Assembly: GCF_004115215.2 (NCBI RefSeq)
Contig: NC_041736.1
Span: forward strand, 19,452,501 to 19,516,500
Length of the DNA stretch: 64,000 nt
Source of the DNA: Ornithorhynchus anatinus
Lineage: Eukaryota > Chordata > Mammalia > Monotremata > Ornithorhynchidae
Reading direction: 5' to 3'
In this document: positions 12,001 to 24,559 of the stretch, piece after piece
How the letters are laid out: each line of letters begins with the position of its first letter
Numbering within the stretch: the stretch's first letter is position 1
The notes under the pieces: model-generated
Seen by the model: the letters and a program-made list of their open reading frames with translations, nothing else
What the model was told of the DNA's origin: nothing
The model's database searches: none
Made by a program: the position numbers and the translations under genes

Positions 12001-14880
12001 CACTTAGCTGGGATGGTTCTGCTATAATGGAAGCTTTTATTTAAGGCAGACTTTTGGGACACACTGAAGATTTGATTTATTTGGGAGTTAAGTGGAAGAC
12101 GCTGCTTTCTTCCTCACGATTTTCGATTAAATAGAGGGGCTGTTAAAGCATGAGGAGGCATTGTATTTTTAAAAATGAATTATCATGATCTTTGTCATCA
12201 CAATGACTGTAATGACTCTGGCCAGGTTGTTAATTTGCTTTATAATAGTTTTGGCATACTGCGTAGAAATCGGTTTTTTCAAACTGACAGAGACTCACGA
12301 TGATTTGAGAGAAGGGGCGAGATGAAGGCGATTACAGTTCACGGGACAGGTCACAACTCACAGAGTAAAACACCGAGGAAGGAGGAAAGGGTGTGTTGGA
12401 GGGGCCATGCTGCTGCCCTTGTTGCCAACTCCATAAATGAAGTTGAGAGACTGAAAGATTGGTCGGAATGCAGGTCGAAACCGCTGTTCTGCAGCTCCTA
12501 AAAAGCCTGATTTTGTTTTTAAAATACTCACATTGCATTTTCTCAAAACGTTTTTAGCAGAAATTCCCTCTTTTTCAAACTATAAAAGCCTTTAAAATGG
12601 GTTTCATTAGGGAGAGCTCGCTTTGGGGAATTTATTTTTACTAATGAGTTTCCATTAACAGAACAGACTAGTCAGAATACTGTTAAATGGAAAGTGCCTG
12701 ACAGCCGTATATCAGACTAAATGGTAACAATTTGCAGACATGTTGAGCCTAAAGTAAACAGGAACATTATGAGGAAAAGTCTTGGAAATTCCGTTTTAAA
12801 GTTGCTGACCACCACTTCTTTCTGATTTTTTTTCCCTAATCAATTCATAAACGAAGAGGAACGCCATTACTCTACGTATATCCTTGGTAAAGGTGTGTAT
12901 TTGTTTAGCAATTGTTTTGGGTGCTGTTAGCTGTGTGACACATTAAGAAAGCCGCACGATTTAAATTTGGTGCAAATCCAAATAGTATGTGAGAATTACT
13001 CAGCGCTTGAGCTCTCCTTTCTGGTATATACGTTTAAACTGAACACTACGATTATCCTGTTGAATTTTTCCTGTTCAATTTTTATGCCTACACTTTCGAA
13101 ATGCCCCAGTACCAATCCTATGCGGAGGATCACAAGCCCCTACCCCGATTCTCAAGGAAAGCTATGAAAGCGGGGACTATCTTTAGGTAGTCTGTTACAC
13201 AGACCTTTGAATGCAAATTGGTTTTAACACAATTTAACTTCTGCGGGAAAAGAAAAGTAAAAATGGAAAGACGAGAGGAGGGGGTTTTTTCCCTCTCTCT
13301 CTCTTTTCAATTTGGTTTTCTCGGATTTCAACCAAATAGCGTCAGTGGAGCGCCTTTATTAGATGGAAAAATTCCTCATAACTTGAGAACAACTTAGCCC
13401 TGTTCTTTTTTCAAAGGGATCCAAATAAGGAGACTTTTAGTAACCCAAGTAATCGAAGATTGTTCTCCGAATTCAGAGGAACAAAGGATTTCTCAGCTAC
13501 TTATCCTTTTAAATGGTTTGGAAAGTTGCTGTGGATTGGGAGCTTTTCCTTATGTCTTTCTGATACCTTGCTGCTCCTAGATCGATCGGATGGAAGGTTT
13601 GTAAGACACCGCTGCCAGGTGCGGAATATTGATGCCGGTTTTCGCTCTCCACCTCCTCAAAGGGTCCAAGAGAGCCGGATGCAGGTCCGGAGACGCGGCG
13701 GGGAGAAACGGATCCCCAGCTTTCGCCCACGCAGCCAAACTCGCCCTGGGGAGCTAATCGCAGCCCGTGCTCCTTTTTCCGGACTGCTATACCCACCCAC
13801 TCCGGCCAACGACTTGACGAGGAACACGGTCCAAGACTTCAAAAGGAAAAAAAAAAAAGAAAAAAGGGAGGTCGAAGGAAGTATCTTACTCCTCTCTCCC
13901 ATCCACTCCCTCCCATAACTTTCCTCTTTATGGGAGTCTTTTATGGTTACTGCACTGTGCGTGTCAACACACCAAATGCGATCAACATGTCGATCCTCCG
14001 CGAGATGTCCCTTTCTCTTGGCAGTGGGGAAACGCGGTGGATATTTCTAGCCTCTCCTATCTCGAGGAGTGCAGGTTGGGTTGGGCAACAAGTAGCCCTC
14101 GAGCAGGCAAAGGTTAATGGAGTAGGTGTGCGCGGAAATGGGGTTTCGACGGGGTCGAAGTCTTGTATAAAGACGAAAGCGTGGTGACTTGGTACCACTG
14201 ACTAAACAAACTAGCGAGACCCCCAATTCCATCATGTCTCTCTTCTGGGGGTTCTCCAAAGGGGCAGACCACCAAGACTTCGGGGCTCCCTCGAATTGAG
14301 GCAAAACTAAACTTTTCTTGGCACGGCAGCGGCTGGGAACCGTGTCCGAGCGGGACGTTCAACTTGGTGCTGTGATTGCTCTTCCCACCGCCACGGTGTC
14401 CCGCAGAGGCCTCCAGTGCGGTTCTGAGTGGGCATCGTGGCCCTCCCTCGCCCAGGCTCAGACGGGCCAGTCCTCGGTTCTAGCAGTCCTGCGGGCATCG
14501 CGGGCCTCCGGAGGGTTTGGGAAGCGGGGGGTGGCATCTCTTCCCTCCTTCCCCACGGCTGTCCCGCCGACCGCTGGAGTAGCCAGTGAATCGACGTTCA
14601 GTGCCCAAAGTCCTTCCAGGACAATTGGCCCGGCTGGTCCGAGGGGGTGGGAGTGGAGTGGGTCTCGACTGCAAGTAGGGAATGATGAACCCTCCAAGTC
14701 GGGAATGAGGAACCCTCCGTCTTGGGGCGGGGGTGGGGGTGGTCTTCCTACACCCCACTTCCTCGCGTGGGGCAATGACCTTGACAGTGTGGGCGTGCCC
14801 GTTGGGAAAACTATCCAGTGTCTGTGTGGAAGAAAGGATGTGCGGGCTCGTTTGGACTTCTGGGTGGAAGACACAGAGGA
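9090..14880. other. EVX2-HOXD13 spacer, mostly AT-rich unique DNA
   Basis: No gene is supported here. From about 9790 to 13450 the sequence is AT-rich and complex, with many TTTAT, ATTAA and TAAT cores. This is the character of conserved non-coding DNA between Evx2 and Hoxd13, where regulatory and insulating elements are known in mouse. About 13600-14800 is GC-richer and unremarkable. The one recognisable interspersed repeat is the L2 end near 10.5 kb. Confidence 0.45.
10455..10582 (+). mobile_element. L2 LINE 3' end fragment
   Basis: The fragment reads TAGACTGAAAGCTC, then GGGCTCTCCCAAGCGCTTTG, and ends in a TGATTGATTGATTGAA tail. This matches the monotreme-type L2 3' end (TAGACTGTAAGCTC ... 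CCCAAGCGCTTAG ... TGAATGAATGAATG) with noticeable divergence. It is non-coding and 5'-truncated. Confidence 0.8.
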
Positions 14881-14881
14881 G

Positions 14882-15008
14882 TCATTCATTCAACAGTATT
14901 TATTGAGCGTTTACTATGTGCAGAGCACTGTATTAAGTGCTTGGATTGTACAATTCGGCAACAGATAGAGACAATCCTTGCCCATTGACGGGTTTACAGT
15001 CTAATCTG
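14882..15008 (-). mobile_element. L2 LINE 3' end fragment, reverse orientation
   Basis: It begins TCATTCATTCAACAGTATTT, then ATTGAGCGTTTACTATGTGC and AGAGCACTGTATTAAGTGC, then CAACAGATAGAGACAATCC and a GGGTTTACAGTCTAAT end. This is the reverse complement of the monotreme L2 3' terminus. It lies about 0.5 kb upstream of the HOXD13 promoter elements and is followed by a GT microsatellite. Confidence 0.85.
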
Positions 15009-15063
15009 TCTGCGGGACTCTGGAGCACGCACCCAAACTGCATGTGCATTTACATGTTATCGG

Positions 15064-15092
<29 letters not shown>
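15064..15092. repeat. (GT)n microsatellite
   Basis: About 13 GT dinucleotides follow the L2 fragment upstream of HOXD13. Confidence 0.9.
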
Positions 15093-15095
<3 letters not shown>

Positions 15096-15400
15096 TTGGC
15101 CCTGTTTGCTGTGGGAAAATGGGGCGGTTAAACAAATGGTGGCAAGTTTGAACGATCTCGGGTTAGTTTTTCGGCCTTCTCCTCTCCGTTCGGCAGTTCG
15201 CGGCGAAGACGAAAACGATCGACCCCCTGGCCGGGGGGCCCTCGGACCCCCGAAGGAGGATCCCTTGGCCCGTTGGTGCGGTTGGAAAGTCAAAGCCTCG
15301 GTCCGGTGGGAGGAGGGACGTGGGGAGGAGGGAAGGGGAGGGGAAGGGAGAGGAGGGGCAGGGGGCCGCTGGAAGCTGCGCTCCCCGGGGCGGTCGCCCC

Positions 15401-15528
15401 CACGTGTCCCCGGGCAGCCAATGGCTCGGTCTCCGGTGGCCACACACTCCTCGGGACCAGCCCTCGTCCCCTCCACCCACAGCCCCCAACCCCCCGCCCC
15501 CTCCCAACCTGAACTTCGTTTTTATAAA
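15401..15528 (+). promoter_or_regulatory. Putative HOXD13 core promoter (CACGTG, CCAAT, TATA)
   Basis: CACGTG is at 15401-15406, CCAAT at 15418-15422 (AGCCAATGG), and TTTATAAACG at 15521-15530. Spacing is normal for a polymerase II promoter and the region is CpG-rich. Transcription would start near 15550, leaving a leader of about 650 bases before the ATG. The motifs are seen; promoter function is inferred. Confidence 0.55.
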
Positions 15529-15560
15529 CGTCCCGCAATGAGCTAACCTGTTGGCGGGCG

Positions 15561-16130
15561 GGAGAGCGCGGGAGAGGGAGCAAGGGAGCGAGGAGAAGGA
15601 GCAAGAGGGAGCAGAGGCCGGGGAGGGGGAGAGGAGGCCGGGGAGGGGAAGCAGAGGCCGGGGAGGGGAAGGAGGGACCGGAGTGGGAAAGCAGGGATAA
15701 GAGAGGGGAAGCAGGGATCGGAGAGGAGAAGCAGGCATCGGAGAGGGGAAGAAGGGACAGGAGGGGGGAAGCAGGGACCGGAGCAGGGAAGCAGGGCCCG
15801 GAGAGGGGAAGAAGGGCCCGGAGCAGGGAAGCAGGGACAGGAGAGGGGAAGAAGGGACCGAAGTGGGGGAAAAGGGACCGGAGCAGGGAAGCAGGGACCG
15901 GAGAGGGGAAGAAGGGACAGGAGTGGGGAAAAAGGGACCGGAGAGGGGAAGAAGGGACCGGAGCTGGGAAATAGGGACCGAAGAGGGGAAGAAGAGACCG
16001 AAGTAGGGAAGAAGGGACCGGAGCCGGGAAGCAGAGGCCAGAGAGGGGAAGCAGAGGCCAGGGAGGGGAAGAAGGGAGCGGGGAAGGGAAACAGGGAGCG
16101 AGGAGGGGAAGCAGGGAGCGGGGAGGGGGA
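15561..16130. repeat. 20-bp purine-rich minisatellite upstream of HOXD13 ATG
   Basis: About 25 imperfect tandem copies of a 20-bp unit, such as GCAGGGACCGGAGAGGGGAA, give a nearly pure purine plus strand. Middle copies hold a strict 20-base phase. The array lies between the putative HOXD13 TATA box and the start codon, so it is probably transcribed as 5' UTR. It reads as Pro/Leu/Ser-rich frames on the minus strand, which are not genes. Confidence 0.93.
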
Positions 16131-16196
16131 GCGCGGGGCCATGGAGGGCAGGGTGGGAGCGGGCCTGGCTGGGAGCGGGCCGGGCGGGTCGGGGCC

Positions 16197-18168
<1,972 letters not shown>

Positions 18169-21168
18169 TCTAGGGCTGAGGGCAATAACGGACAATAAAA
18201 GCGGAATCAGCCCTTGTCCTCCCAGAAACTATGGGATAGACTTGAAAAGATATTTAATTTTTTTTCCTTCTCCCGGAGATGGCGACATTTTGAGAATCAA
18301 CTTGTCTTTCGTGTCCGCATTTGGCTGTAAAGGAAATGTTGCCGAACTTGAATTTGTATTTTTGTTTCTTACCGGGCTATTGGTGATTTTGCTTTTTTAG
18401 TATTTCCCAAAGTTTTGATTTCCCCCCTCCAGGCCAGTAGAGAGGACTTGATCTAGCGTGAACCATTTTCATTACAAATTTCGGGACCCCGAATCTGTTC
18501 ACTATCTTTTTTTTAAAGTATCGACAATCTGGCACTCACACACTTTCACTTAGGATTTGCATTCACAGACCGCTATGGCCAAACGATTTTAATTAAAAAA
18601 AAACCCTCTAATTGGAAGGATGAAATAACCACAATGCAATAATTACCGCAATGCAAGCCGGAGGCCAGCCCGGGAGAATAGAGGCGATTTGATATTAATG
18701 TGAAAGCTTAAAGTACAGGAAACCGAAGGTACTGTAATTGTTGGGGGGGGGGTTAATTACCACATTAAAAAGAAACTTTGAACGAGGTTTCTGACTGTAG
18801 AGTTTGCCTTTTGCCTTACAAAGTTTTATTGAAGGTTGTTATTGTAGATTTTTCAAACGTGGCAGATTCATGGTCTTATATTCTTTAAGTTAAAAGTAGT
18901 AAGATGCATCCTTCTAGATGCATTTCTCTTTCCGAAGCAGGAGAGATAGTTAATCTTGGCTGCAGTTTCTAACTGTACACTTTCTGATACGAAATGCCAT
19001 TCTTTCTTCCAAGAGGGAAGACTGACTCAGCTCATATATACTCAGGCATGTTCAACAATTCTGCATATCTGGGACATGCTGAATAAACGAATGTATGCCT
19101 ACCTGTATGCGTATTTTTAGCGCAAATAGCGGGTGCCCCAATATTCGCAAGTTTGTTGGAACAAAATATCTTCACCCTCTAGGAAGGGAAAAATAACCAA
19201 ACAAAACCGACATTGAAGTTTTTCGATTGAACGTTGAAGGAAACGACACCAAGTAATCACTTTCCAAACGGTCTGAGAGTCTGTAGATGAGAACATGCAT
19301 TAATTGTCCAGGCCACGTCGACGATACCAGGGCCGTTATTCCGACATATCCTTAGCAATCTATGCTCCTGATCTTATTTTCGGATCGTGTTGTCCTTACG
19401 GCTATGTTTATTTATTATAACGGCTTGGGCCTCCAAATACTTCGATTAGCTGCAGAGTCAGATAAGACCACCAAGGGAGTGCTCAGAGTCCACTGCGTTT
19501 CCTTCTTCTCGCCTCGCGTCTCTTTCCCTTCCTTTTTTTATTTTAACGTTGCTTTAACTTTAACTGTGGTGTTTGAAATATGAACGCAATTTCCTCTGTC
19601 TTGATTTTACCCGACATCTCCAATAAAAAATTACTTTTCTTTCAATATTAACTATGATTCGGGCCTTTGTATTTCTTCCCCGCAACGAGGAGTTTTATGT
19701 GGGGAAGAAACTTTTATGGCTGGGATGTTAGGAACAGAAAAGCGGATATGTGCTTCCATGACTAGGAATGGTCGTGAACTGAGAAGCACGTGACTACTTG
19801 TGGAAAAAGAAAAGGAAAAAAAAAAAAAGAAAGAAAACTCAACAGGGGACGGTAGGCCCCAGGGATCGGGATTCTCCAGATTGTCAAGTATCAAGTGAAA
19901 CCATAATTGTACATCTTTAAAACGCACGTATAGTCTTTGGGTCACAGCCGCTTTCTCTTCTAGGCGAGAGGAAAGTTACTAAAGGTCCCAGGAGCACTTA
20001 GGTGTTAGCTAGACTTAAACGTTCATCTTCAACATCGTCATTCTTATTCTAATTATTTGATGTGATACATCCTTTTCAATCTTTTCTTCTTTCTTGAATG
20101 AACGGGGAGTCACAGAGCAAGACACTCTAGGGCAACACGCTCTTTTTGTTTTCCTCTACTTGTTTATTTCAGTTTTCTCATTAGACCGCAGGAGAACGGG
20201 GTGAGCCCGGCTTCTTACGTCTGGGCTCCAAGGGAAAGCCACGATTCCTGCTCCAAACACAGTGAGAAGCTTCCACCACGTTCACCGCCCGCGGGAGGTG
20301 TTGATTAATAAAACTTTGTCCGAAATTTGGGTCCTTTTCGCCCCACAATCATGTGCTTCCAACCAACGCGGCTTTGTTTTCATACATCCTCAGAGAAATT
20401 ATTTCCTAGGCAAAAAAAAAAAAGTCATCTAAGCCAGTAATTCTATTGATAACGATGTTTCCTAATGTGACCCAGATTTTGTTGAGATGAGATTCTGATT
20501 TTAATTTAATTGCTAGTTTATGTCTCAGGGTTGGAACCAGGGCACCAAGTTGTAAATTTATTCGAGATTAAAACTACGTTCGAGCTCGTTCAGGAGAATT
20601 TGTATTGACGGCTAAATTAATACCAGATGAAGGGCATGCAATTTATATGCGTTCCTTTTATACTCTGCATTGCAGTGGGAGGGGGAAGAGGAGAGGGACA
20701 GCAAGAGAGGGCGCGAGAGACATTCGCTTGCATTTTATCATTGCCCGAACCGTCTATTTTAAATAGGCAACATTCTTTTGAAAAATATGAAGCGGAAGAT
20801 ATTGAAAGACACTGAGGGGCCGGGAAATGCACGGGGCAGAGAAAGGCCTCGAGGGGGAAAAAAAAAAAGTCTGAATCGCAGACAAAGGAGAGTGGATTGT
20901 TTTGTTTCGCTTTTCCCCGGGCCCAAAGAGCATTAAGCATCGGGATCTTTTTAGACCTCCGAGTCTCCGAGCTAGCTTAACCACCGGTTTCTACCTCGGA
21001 GACGCGCTCGGGGCCTTCAATGCCACCGCACTGAGCTGAACGTCCAGCCGGTCCTTCGGCGCATGCGCGGTCCCCCGCCCGGAGGCGCCTCCGCTCGCTG
21101 CCCTTTACCGTTGATCTTGACCGTGCTCGGCTGCGGAGCGCGACGCCGGGGGGAGATGGGTGGAGCCA
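18169..21168. other. HOXD13 3' UTR and AT-rich spacer
   Basis: No further gene is visible. The sequence is AT-rich and unique with many homeodomain-type cores (for example ATGCAATAATTACCGCAATG near 18633). Candidate polyadenylation signals are AATAAA at 18194 (only 26 bases past the stop), 19082 and 19622; I cannot choose firmly. About 18500-20640 has the look of conserved non-coding DNA. GC content rises sharply from about 20900 toward the CTCF motif. Confidence 0.45.
19082..19087 (+). terminator. Candidate HOXD13 polyadenylation signal
   Basis: AATAAA lies about 0.9 kb downstream of the stop in a T/G-containing context. Other AATAAA hexamers at 18194 and 19622 compete, so this is a low-confidence choice. 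Confidence 0.3.
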
Positions 21169-21184
21169 TAGCGCCACCTGCTGG
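21169..21184 (-). promoter_or_regulatory. Consensus CTCF binding motif
   Basis: The minus strand reads CCAGCAGGTGGCGCTA, a full match to the CTCF core CCASCAGRKGGCGCTR. It lies in a short CpG-rich island between HOXD13 and HOXD12, about 120 bases before the first SINE of the insertion block. CTCF sites are known between posterior Hoxd genes in mouse. The motif is seen; occupancy is inferred. Confidence 0.75.
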
Positions 21185-21303
21185 ACTCGCGGTGGCGTTG
21201 CGCGGGAATGCCGCTCCCGTCCGCCCCCGGCAAGCGCTGAACGCCCTCCCTTCCCCGCCCTCGACAGGGAGCCAGGCCACTTCCCTTTTCACCACCGAGG
21301 AAA

Positions 21304-21564
21304 AATAATAATAATAATGTTGGTATTTGTTAAGCGCTTACTTAATTTGTTAAGCCGTGTTCAGAGCACTGTTGTAAGCACTCGGGTAGACACAGGGGAA
21401 TCAGGTCGTGGGGCTCACAGTCTTAATCCCCATTTTACAGATGAGGTAACTGAGGCACAGAGAAGTGAAGTGACTTGCCCACAGTCACACAGCTGCCAAG
21501 GGGCAGAGCCGGGGTTCGAACCCATGACCTCTGACTCCAAAGTCCGTGCTCTTGCCACTGAGCC
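21304..21564 (-). mobile_element. Mon-1 type core-SINE (MIR-like), reverse orientation
   Basis: A nearly full-length element starts with an (AAT)n tail and TGTTAAGCGCTTAC. It runs through CCCCATTTTACAGATGAGG and AACTGAGGCACAGAGAAG (the conserved core, antisense) and ends with GAACCCATGACCTCTGACTC and TTGCCACTGAGC, the antisense tRNA-like head. It belongs to the monotreme MIR-related SINE family that shares its 3' end with L2. Non-autonomous; no coding capacity. Confidence 0.93.
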
Positions 21565-21603
21565 TGCAGACTCAGCCTGGCACCGCGAAGAATATTTCAG
21601 CTG

Positions 21604-21655
21604 TTCGTTCATTCATCCGATTGTATTTACTGAGCACTCACTATGTGCGGAGCGC
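21604..21655 (-). mobile_element. Short L2 3' end fragment, reverse orientation
   Basis: TCGTTCATTCATCCGATTG, then TATTTACTGAGCACTCACTA, then TGTGCGGAGCGC is the antisense L2 terminus. It is cut off where the sequence passes into the next, forward L2 piece. It contains a CTCF-like core at 21651-21662 on the minus strand. Confidence 0.75.
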
Positions 21656-22026
21656 CCTCTACGCCCCCTTCACCTCTCCTCAGCTAAGCCCTCTTTTATT
21701 TCCTTTCCCTCTGCTCCTCCCCCTCTCCTTTCCCATCCCCTCAGCACTGTACTCGTCCGCTCGACTGTATATATTTTCATTACCCTATTTATTTTGTTAA
21801 TGAGATGTACATCACCTTGATTCTATTTATTTGCTATTGTTTTAATGAGATGTTCATCCCCTGATCCTATTTATTGCTATTGTTCTTGTCTGTCTGTCTC
21901 CCCCGATTAGACTGTAAGCCCTTCAAAGGGCAGGGACTGTCTCTGTTACCGATTTGTACATTCCAAGCGCTTAGTACAGTGCGCTGCACATGGTAAGCGC
22001 TCAATAAATACTACTGAATGAATGAA
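21656..22026 (+). mobile_element. L2 LINE 3' UTR fragment
   Basis: This 370-base forward piece is longer than the others. It includes the AT-rich upstream part of the L2 3' UTR (ACTGTATATATTTTCATTAC, TTTGTTAATGAGATGTACAT) and then GATTAGACTGTAAGCCC, CCAAGCGCTTAGTACAGTGC and a TGAATGAATGAATG end. No reverse transcriptase sequence is present, so it is a truncated copy. Confidence 0.88.
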
Positions 22027-22285
22027 TGTACTAAGCGCTTGGAATGTACAAATTCGGCAACAGATGGAGACAATTCCTGTCCAACAACGGGCTCACAGGC
22101 TAAACGGGGGAGGCAGACAACAAAACAAAACAAGTAGTCTGGCGTCGGTATCATGATAAACAAAATCGTAGATATATAAACATCATTAACAAAATAAATA
22201 GAGTAATAACAAATGTATACAGATAAGCTCAAGTGTTGTGGGGAGGGGAAGGGTGAAGGGCAGAGGGAGGGAGAAGGGGGAATGG
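22027..22285 (-). mobile_element. L2 LINE 3' UTR fragment, reverse orientation
   Basis: It starts TGTACTAAGCGCTTGGAATG, continues through GGGCTCACAGGCTAAAC, and then the antisense AT-rich L2 3' UTR (CATCATTAACAAAATAAATA, AGTAATAACAAATGTATAC). It abuts the forward copy tail to tail, making a large inverted repeat with 27 perfectly paired bases (21952-21978 with 22027-22053). Confidence 0.87.
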
Positions 22286-22382
22286 GGAATCTTGGATGCT
22301 GTCTCTGCCACCACAACACAACTCTGTTGTGGATGCCGTCTTAAAGGCAGGCACCAAGAGCACAGTGGAGCCCGCCTCACTG

Positions 22383-22495
22383 TTATTATTATTATCGTGT
22401 GTACTGAGAGCTTACTGTGTGCAAAGCACTGTACTAAGTACTTGGCAGAGTTCGACACAGCATCAAGCACATTCCCTGCCCACAACGAGCTCAGT
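22383..22495 (-). mobile_element. L2 LINE 3' end fragment, reverse orientation
   Basis: An (ATT)n stretch leads to GTACTGAGAGCTTACTGTGT, GCAAAGCACTGTACTAAG and CCTGCCCACAACGAGCTCAG, which is the antisense L2 3' end. Confidence 0.82.
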
Positions 22496-22674
22496 GTCCG
22501 TCTCTCTCTGTTTCTCCGTCTCGGTTCACTCGTTGTCGCGTCTCTCCGGGCCTGAGGACCTTGATCCCAAGGGATTGCTCCTCTGAGACGTTCTCGTCCA
22601 CCTCTCAAACCCAGTGTGGGCAGTAGAGGGCTGCGAGGAGCAAAGACTAGTCTAGGGACAAGTGTAGGCACTCG

Positions 22675-22797
22675 GTCCCTCTAGACGGTGAGTTGGTTGT
22701 GGACAGGGATCGTCTCTCTTTATTGTACTTTCCCAAGCGCTTAGTACAGTGCTCGACACACAGTGAGCGCTCAGTAAATACGACTGAATGAATGAAC
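22675..22797 (+). mobile_element. L2 LINE 3' end fragment
   Basis: TAGACGGTGAGTTGGTTGTG leads to TTTCCCAAGCGCTTAGTACA and ends CGACTGAATGAATGAA. This is a forward L2 3' terminus with mild divergence. Confidence 0.87.
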
Positions 22798-23039
22798 TCG
22801 GCCGCCGCCGGAGTCCAGACCTCTTTTCGTCCCTCCTGCATCGACAGCGCCGGGGAGATTTTGTCTCTCTCTCCCTTATCTCTTCCCACTCTCTCGGCCT
22901 CAGTCAGAGCCCGAATAGGAGTCATCCGGATGAGGCCTCCGAGGAGCGGGGGACTTCGGAGAGGCTGGTTCTTTCTTCATTTTCTTTGGGAGCTCGAACG
23001 CCGCCGCAGCCTCGGCCAGAGGGGCAGAGGCAGAGGGGG

Positions 23040-23316
23040 AAGAAGCAGGCATGGCCTAGTGGATAGAGCAAGGGTCTGGGAGTCAGAAGGTCATGGGTTC
23101 TAATTCCGCTCCGCCACTTGTCTGCTGTGTGACCTTAGGCAAATCACTTCACGTCTCTGTGCCTCGGTTACCTCATCTGTAAAATGGGGATCGAGACTGT
23201 GAGCTCCACGCCGGACAAGGACTGTGTCCAAACCGATTTGCTTATATTCTCCTCCGCGCTTCGTACAGTGCCCGACACATAGTCAGAGCCTAACAAATAC
23301 CAGAATTATTATTATG
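23040..23316 (+). mobile_element. Mon-1 type core-SINE, near full length
   Basis: The element has a tRNA-like head with an A-box-like GCATGGCCTAGTGGATAGAG and a B-box-like GGGTTCTAATTCC at 23096-23108. It then has the MIR-type core (CTCTGTGCCTCGGTTACCTC, ATCTGTAAAATGGGG) and an L2-like tail ending AACAAATACCAGAATTATTA. It is flanked by GC-rich unique DNA. Confidence 0.93.
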
Positions 23317-23319
23317 CGG

Positions 23320-24335
23320 GCACCTGGGGTTCAGACCCTTCTCGATTAGCCGATGAAAACCAAATAACCATCAGTGTGGGGCCCGGTGTCAGCGCCTATG
23401 AGGTCTGTGAGAGGAAGCGGGCCCGTTCTGAGCTTGAACTCCCGCTGGGGACCCCCTGAGCACTGAGGTCCGAGAAATCGGGGGACGGGAGAGCTCAACG
23501 CCCCCTCCTCCCACAACAGCTCCTCTCCCTTAATTCCTTTCTCCTCACTGCACACACAAGCAAATATTTATCATTTCCAAAGAGGAGGCGCGTCTCTCCC
23601 GCCCCCGCCCCTAAAACAAACACACAACACGCACTAAGGCGTACTTGGTTTACCAATCCGCTTCCATATCCCTAACTTTTTCCATCTGCTCCGACATCCA
23701 AAGCTTCCCTATCGTCCCACCGCATTTGCATCTCCCGCCCTCGCCAAGGCGGAGGAGCTGCAGAGCGGAATGGCTGCGGGGTTGCGGGGCTGAGGGGAGT
23801 GAGGGACTGCAGGGCCGTGGTCCCGATCAGAGGCCTGCTTAGCCCGCCCGGGTCTCAGGGCCCCGCTCCCGATTGCGAGATGCTCCCCGCGGCCGTGCGG
23901 CTGCAGCGAATCCCGCAGGAAGAGATCCGAGCTGTCCGCCACCCTGTACCATCGCTCGGCTTTGCTTCTCCCTCCATCTTTCCCTCGCTCACTCCAGACC
24001 CAGCTACGAAAGGAGGTGCATGGGGCGAGAAATCCTCCCCCTTATCCCCGAACTCAACGTTCCCGCAGCCTCCCGTCCTGGAAAAGAAACCCAAACGGGC
24101 AGGGAGATGCGGTAGGAGATGCGGTGGGAGATGCGGTGGGAAACTGCTACCCACGTGCCGGCCCATTATTAGCCGTGACGGTCAAAAGCTTCCCCCTCCT
24201 TCCTGCACACACACACCCTGACACCGATGGGGGGAAAAGGCTTGAGATGAACTTGCTTTATTGTTGCGCGGTATGAACCTCCTGGAAACTAAAGTATCGA
24301 TCACTTCCCAGATGTCCTTGAAACGGGCACATGGG
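23320..24335. other. Unique GC-rich islands inside the insertion block
   Basis: Between two repeat copies lies about 1 kb of unique, GC-rich DNA that contains no supportable gene. It includes a small imperfect repeat of AGATGCGGT(G/A)GG at about 24107-24140. Confidence 0.5.
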
Positions 24336-24425
24336 ATTTATTCCATCGTATTTACTGAGTGCTTACAGTGTGCAGAACACTGTACTAAGCGCTTGAAAAG
24401 TACAATTCAACAACAAAAAGACTTG
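24336..24425 (-). mobile_element. L2 LINE 3' end fragment, reverse orientation
   Basis: ATTCCATCGTATTTACTGAG, TGCTTACAGTGTGCAGAAC and ACTGTACTAAGCGCTTGAAA are the antisense L2 terminus. The fragment ends before the poly-C run at 24437. Confidence 0.83.
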
Positions 24426-24559
24426 GGCTGCAACCCCCCCCCCCCCCCGAGAGGCTTCTTCCTTCCAGCCTCCCCCCCGGGGGGGCTTGAAGACCTGGGT
24501 TTGGGGCAAGCGTGGAGAGCGGGACCCCCCTTCTGCCCTCTAGGAAAGCGGCCCAAGAT

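Noticed and set aside
23040-23120. tRNA-like A and B boxes
   Set aside because: They belong to the tRNA-derived head of a Mon-1 SINE, followed by the MIR core and an L2-like tail. They are not a functional tRNA gene.
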